Below are positions 15,601 through 18,341 of a stretch of 18,341 nucleotides of DNA, one piece after another (the first letter of the stretch is position 1; each line of letters starts with the position of its first letter). The notes under the pieces were generated by a model. The model worked only from the letters and a program-made list of their open reading frames with translations, did no database searches and was not told the origin of the DNA. The position numbers and the translations under genes were made by a program. The DNA is from an uncultured Lachnospiraceae bacterium (lineage in GTDB: Bacteria; Bacillota; Clostridia; Lachnospirales; Lachnospiraceae), in contig URUY01000037.1 in NCBI GenBank assembly GCA_900551115.1, forward strand, positions 1 to 18,341, written 5' to 3'.

Positions 15601-16389
15601 TTATTTTGCAGGTACTACTACTACCTGTGCATTGTTGCAGTATGCATTGGTGCATTCCATGGCTTCTGTCACTTCTTTTGTCAATGTCATGCCATTCCAT
15701 ACCACATCAATATTTTTGGAATCCAGTTCCATAATCTTATTGTCCCAATCAATTACTACAAACTCTACCTCAACACCAAGCTTCTCACCAACTACACGGG
15801 CCATATCTGCATCAAACCCAATCCATTCGCCGGCTTCATCCGTATAATCCATGGGTGCAAAATCGGTAATACCAACAATAAGGGTACCCTTTTCCTGAAT
15901 ATAAGCCACATCACTTTCTTCTGCGGCAGTATATTCGCATGCTGTCTGCTCAACCAAAGCTTCCTGCACACCATACTTGGTGGCAATCTCCTTCATGGAA
16001 CCGTCAGCGTAGCTTTCTGCAAGTACAGCGTTGATATAAGAAGCCAGGTCAGAACCCTTACGACATCCTACACCATATTCCTCTGTGGTAAGCTCGTCTG
16101 TATGGATCAAATCCGGATAGCTGGTTCCCTCACCAATCATTGCGCCAGCCATCAGCAAATCAATAATTGCTGCATCTGAAGTGCCGGCTGCTACCTCCAT
16201 CAGAGCATCTGCCTGAGAAGCAACGGAATTGATTTTAAATTCCTTTTCCTTAGCTACTGCTTCGCCTGCGCTTCCGGCTTCAACCGCATAAACCATATCT
16301 GCTGCATCACTTCCGGTTTCCTTGCTTCCGCAGGCAGTCAGTGCCATTGCCAGCGCCATTGTTAAAATTACTGCTATTTTCTTTTTCAT
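15601..16389 (-). CDS. Substrate-binding lipoprotein with reversed (circularly permuted) lobe order
   Basis: This is the lipid-anchored binding protein of the ABC transporter. Signal peptide residues 1-19 end in the lipobox LTAC, with C20 as the anchor. Canonical SBP_bac_3 (PF00497) proteins begin with G-L-VG-T, continue with FD-D-A-A-A and D-GMT, and only then reach K-VG-AGT. Here the order is reversed. Residues 33-147 (VYAVEAGSAGEAVAKE, then AAIIDLLMAGAMI, EEYGVGCRKGSD and YADGSMKEIATKYGV) match the second half. After a linker (about 141-167), residues 168-258 (GTLIVGITDFAPMDY, GFDADMARVVGEKLGV, NIDVVWNGMTLTKE) match the first half. Nothing is missing, so this looks like a circular permutation cut at the first hinge strand. 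The usual T-x-E-R arginine is V240. Four cysteines lie outside the lipobox (C109, C151, C246, C251). The start has GGAGG nine bases upstream. Confidence 0.92.
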   Translation of the reverse strand: MKKKIAVILTMALAMALTACGSKETGSDAADMVYAVEAGSAGEAVAKEKEFKINSVASQADALMEVAAGTSDAAIIDLLMAGAMIGEGTSYPDLIHTDELTTEEYGVGCRKGSDLASYINAVLAESYADGSMKEIATKYGVQEALVEQTACEYTAAEESDVAYIQEKGTLIVGITDFAPMDYTDEAGEWIGFDADMARVVGEKLGVEVEFVVIDWDNKIMELDSKNIDVVWNGMTLTKEVTEAMECTNAYCNNAQVVVVPAK

Positions 16390-16428
16390 AATATCTTCCT
16401 CCTGTTTTATAATTACAAATTCTTTAGT

Positions 16429-16457
16429 ATTTTATCATAGTAGTGCATTGAAGTAAA
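16429..16457 (-). promoter_or_regulatory. Candidate promoter of the ABC transporter operon
   Basis: On the minus strand TTTACT (16452-16457) and TAAAAT (16429-16434) are 17 bp apart, about 40 bases before the binding protein ATG. No riboswitch-like structure or T-box was noticed between promoter and gene. Confidence 0.5.
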
Positions 16458-16506
16458 TAGATAAAATAACTGTATTCTGGAATATACTGCATTTTTGTTT
16501 AAGCTC

Positions 16507-16537
16507 TTGCAATGAAACCGATATTATGTGCTATACT
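16507..16537 (+). promoter_or_regulatory. Candidate extended -10 promoter for the DUF3788 fragment/DHFR unit
   Basis: TTGCAA (16507-16512) is followed 19 bp later by TATACT (16532-16537), preceded by TGC, which forms an extended -10 (TGnTATA). The long spacer is compensated by the TGn element. It would drive transcription into the open frame at 16613. Confidence 0.45.
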
Positions 16538-16612
16538 ATAAGCAAGTACTGCTCCTGCCAAAAGCATTGGAGACAAAAAAGGTAACGAAACAGAAGGGCC
16601 AAAAACATAATT

Positions 16613-16822
16613 GTGATAGACGATTTTAATTACTCCCCTTCTCTTTTGGAAATCGGAGACTTTATAAACAATCCGTTATTTGATGATTTCTGCATGAAAA
16701 TGAGGAATAAATACAACGCTAATTGTAAAATTGAATTCAGTAAATGCACTTGGGAACAGGGTCTTAATATATTATCTGACCCAAGAAGGAAACGGACATC
16801 GATGGTTTATTTATCGGAATGA
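16613..16822 (+). pseudogene. 5' fragment of a DUF3788-type gene, fused to the DHFR gene
   Basis: The 69-residue frame starts at a GTG about a dozen bases after AGAAGGG. Its first 46 or so residues, with IGDFINNPLFDDFCMKM and then NCKIEFSKCTWEQGLNI, resemble the N-terminal third of DUF3788 proteins (usually about 140 residues, function unknown). After that the likeness stops and the remaining 20 or so residues read through a junction into the start of the DHFR gene. The frame stops at a TGA that overlaps the DHFR ATG (ATGA). This looks like the remnant of a deletion that joined two neighbouring genes. The family assignment is from memory of its pattern and is moderate; the fragment might still serve as a leader peptide that couples translation. 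Confidence 0.55.
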
Positions 16823-17322
16823 GCCTTGACGGCTATATTGCAGGATGGGACGGAAACGTTGACTGGATGAACGGTCAGGATAATACTGCTGACAATATAG
16901 ACACCTACGCTTCATTTATAAAAAATGTGGATACTGTCATTATGGGCTGGAACACCTACCATCAGATAGTTACCGAGCTGTCACCGACAGAATGGGTATA
17001 CAAAGGTCTGACAAGTTATGTAATTACCCATAAAAAAGAAAGCTCTACAGATGAAATCAAATTTACAAAAGAAAATCCCTGCGAGCTTGTAAACGCCTTA
17101 AAGCAAAAAGATGGAAAAGACATCTGGATATGCGGCGGCGCCAATATTGCAGGGCAGCTTATGAAGGCTGATTTGATTGACAAGTATTACATTTCCGTGA
17201 TTCCCACTCTTTTAGGACAGGGCATCCGCCTTTTTGATACCTTAGAAAAAGAGTTGAAGCTTAAATTGATTCAGACACAGAGTTATAACGGAATCACGGA
17301 TTTGGTCTATGTGCGTAGATGA
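16819..17322 (+). CDS. DHFR/RibD-like reductase, N-terminally shortened
   Basis: This is a member of the dihydrofolate reductase/RibD C-terminal domain family (PF01872), NADPH-dependent reductases mostly of unproven substrate. Visible blocks are MSLDGYIAGWDGNVDWMNG (1-19), DTVIMGWNTYHQI (38-50), IWICGGANIAGQL (102-114, nucleotide-binding glycine loop) and YYISVIPTLLGQGIRLF (123-139). Relatives usually have 10-14 more residues forming the first beta strand (ending ILFI-MSLDGYIA). Here the in-frame bases upstream still encode GLFIGM, but only a stop and no start codon precede them. Translation must therefore begin at the internal ATG at 16819, probably coupled to the upstream fragment through the ATGA overlap. 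Loss of this core strand may weaken or abolish function. Confidence 0.78.
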   Translation: MSLDGYIAGWDGNVDWMNGQDNTADNIDTYASFIKNVDTVIMGWNTYHQIVTELSPTEWVYKGLTSYVITHKKESSTDEIKFTKENPCELVNALKQKDGKDIWICGGANIAGQLMKADLIDKYYISVIPTLLGQGIRLFDTLEKELKLKLIQTQSYNGITDLVYVRR

Positions 17323-17372
17323 AGTACAAGCTCATTCAACCTTTTGCCCGTATATCTCTTTTTAATCTTGTA

Positions 17373-17915
17373 TTATTCCTGTTCACTATCCCAAACTAGC
17401 TTAAATTTAAAGCCCAATAAGTTATTTTTCTCTGCCGTTTGCTTAAATTCATCTGAAACAAATGCATATCTTGTTTTTTCATCCGAGATTTTGAATATAG
17501 AAACATTCTCAACTACATTTGGTAAAAATACATATTTTTTAAATGCCATAATTCTTTTCCCATCCCTATATGTTTTGTAAATTGATTTTTCATAATCTAT
17601 GGCATCCAAAACAGTAGTAATATTTATACCTAAATATTCTTTTTCATTGAAATCTAAAGGTAATATTTCTACATTTTTATTTATCAATGGCTCTAAACAT
17701 TCTAATGCTCTTCTACTAAATACTGGAAATGTAAATCCAGGAGCATCGCTTAAATCAAGTTCCTTCTCTGGTTCCATTCTTTTAACTTGAATAGGCTTCC
17801 ATTGACTTAAATGACTTCTGCCATCAAAAGATTGAATTTCATCAACTGTAAATTCTCTTATGGGTATTAAATTGTCAAATTCATCTAGTTCAAAATTTAA
17901 TTGCCATATTTTCAT
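17373..17915 (-). CDS. Imm11/DUF1629-like immunity protein
   Basis: This is a probable immunity protein that binds and blocks the adjacent AHH nuclease toxin. The 180-residue protein begins MKIWQLNFELDEFDNL and contains PGFTFPVFSRRALECLEPL (59-77), EILPLDFNEKEYLGINITTV (83-102), AIDYEKS, and a C-terminal SIFKISDEK, YAFVSDEFKQTAEKNNLLGF pattern. This resembles the Imm11/DUF1629 family (PF07791) found beside polymorphic toxins. The ATG at 17915 was chosen over the GTG at 17924 because AGGAG lies eight bases upstream. That site overlaps the toxin stop codon, leaving only 11 bases between the genes, so the two are co-translated. It has no signal peptide or membrane segment, so it is cytoplasmic. 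Base composition is more AT-rich than in the metabolic genes nearby. Confidence 0.8.
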   Translation of the reverse strand: MKIWQLNFELDEFDNLIPIREFTVDEIQSFDGRSHLSQWKPIQVKRMEPEKELDLSDAPGFTFPVFSRRALECLEPLINKNVEILPLDFNEKEYLGINITTVLDAIDYEKSIYKTYRDGKRIMAFKKYVFLPNVVENVSIFKISDEKTRYAFVSDEFKQTAEKNNLLGFKFKLVWDSEQE

Positions 17916-17926
17916 GTTTATCACTC

Positions 17927-18341
17927 CTATTGCATAAATGTTCCACTACTTAATTCATCACCAACGAACTCTAAAATGTCAAGAACATCTTCCTTACACG
18001 TTGCTTCACTTAACAATTTATTGATTTTATCATAATATGAATTTGTATGTAGGCTCGGGTGATATGCTCCTTCTACTACATCCCTGACCGTTGGTAAGAA
18101 TGTTCCGTTTGCCGCATCATTGATATCCACACCATACTTTTGCAAAATTGCTCTTGCTTCCGCCGCTTTAGGTGAATTTCCTGCGACTATATGATGAGCC
18201 GCATTAGGATAATCCGGAGCTTCTACTCCTGCCTCTATCAGGTTTTGACGCAATACCTTTGAACTTGGTATTGATAAGGCACCTGAACCACCCTCATCCG
18301 CATACCCTGCTGCTTCCTCTGCACCCTTAGCCAGTTCATCT
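17927..18341 (-). CDS. C-terminal AHH nuclease domain of a polymorphic toxin (partial)
   Basis: The reading frame is open to the right edge of the window, so only the last 137 residues are seen. They include a linker with DELAKGAEEAAGYADEGG and then an AHH domain (PF14412), a predicted HNH/endonuclease VII-type nuclease that forms the toxic tip of secreted polymorphic toxins. Signature residues are A48-H49-H50 in NAAHHIVAGN, the YGVDINDAANGTFLP block (69-83) and H94 and H98 in AYHPSLHTNSYYDKI. An internal TTG at 18253 can open a 108-residue frame, but conserved-looking sequence continues in frame upstream, so it is not the real start. The immunity gene follows 11 bases later. The delivery and N-terminal domains (LXG, RHS or other) lie outside the window. 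Confidence 0.85.
   Translation of the reverse strand, partial: DELAKGAEEAAGYADEGGSGALSIPSSKVLRQNLIEAGVEAPDYPNAAHHIVAGNSPKAAEARAILQKYGVDINDAANGTFLPTVRDVVEGAYHPSLHTNSYYDKINKLLSEATCKEDVLDILEFVGDELSSGTFMQ

Noticed and set aside
17323..17372. A terminator between the convergent DHFR-like and immunity genes.
   Set aside because: No convincing inverted repeat with a T-run is seen in the 50 bases between them.
17927..18253. A stand-alone 108-residue protein starting at a TTG at 18253.
   Set aside because: The frame continues upstream without a stop to the window edge, and AHH domains are normally the C-terminal part of larger toxins.

Overview
The window looks like a chromosomal segment of a Gram-positive anaerobe of the Clostridia, most likely Lachnospiraceae. 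This is inferred from moderate GC, strong AGGAGG-type ribosome binding sites, the style of the lipoprotein signal peptide, and a DUF3788/DHFR-type gene pair. No rRNA or tRNA was seen, so the lineage is an inference.

Positions 1-9713 hold a complete type I-C CRISPR-Cas locus, all read on the minus strand. A candidate promoter at about 9685-9713 drives cas3, cas5c, cas8c, cas7c, cas4, cas1 and cas2. A leader of about 246 bp follows, then an array of 28 identical 32-bp repeats with 27 complete spacers. The array appears to run off the left edge of the window. The genes are tightly coupled, with ATGA-type or short overlaps. Inside cas8c a strong internal Shine-Dalgarno and ATG mark the separately translated small subunit Cas11c. 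The parts cover adaptation (Cas1, Cas2, Cas4), crRNA processing (Cas5c), the Cascade complex (Cas5c, Cas7c, Cas8c, Cas11c) and target degradation (Cas3).

Positions 9742-13633 hold an intrinsic terminator that separates the cas operon from a minus-strand cluster: a RluA-type pseudouridine synthase, an AI-2E/YtvI-family membrane protein and a large O-antigen-ligase-like membrane protein. A GNAT acetyltransferase is divergent from the pseudouridine synthase. Its 3' end overlaps, head to tail on opposite strands, the last gene of an amino-acid-type ABC transporter operon (14125-16457, minus strand: lipoprotein binding protein, permease, ATPase).

The most unusual item is the binding protein of that transporter. 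Its two family segments are in reversed order: the segment that normally forms the second half of the protein follows the lipobox directly, and the normal N-terminal lobe sits at the C terminus. This is what a natural circular permutation would look like, and the usual ligand-binding arginine is also absent.

Positions 16500-18341 are an accessory end. A 5' fragment of a DUF3788-type gene runs into a DHFR-family gene that has lost its first beta strand. On the minus strand, at the right edge, is the C-terminal AHH nuclease domain of a polymorphic toxin, followed immediately by an Imm11/DUF1629-like immunity gene.
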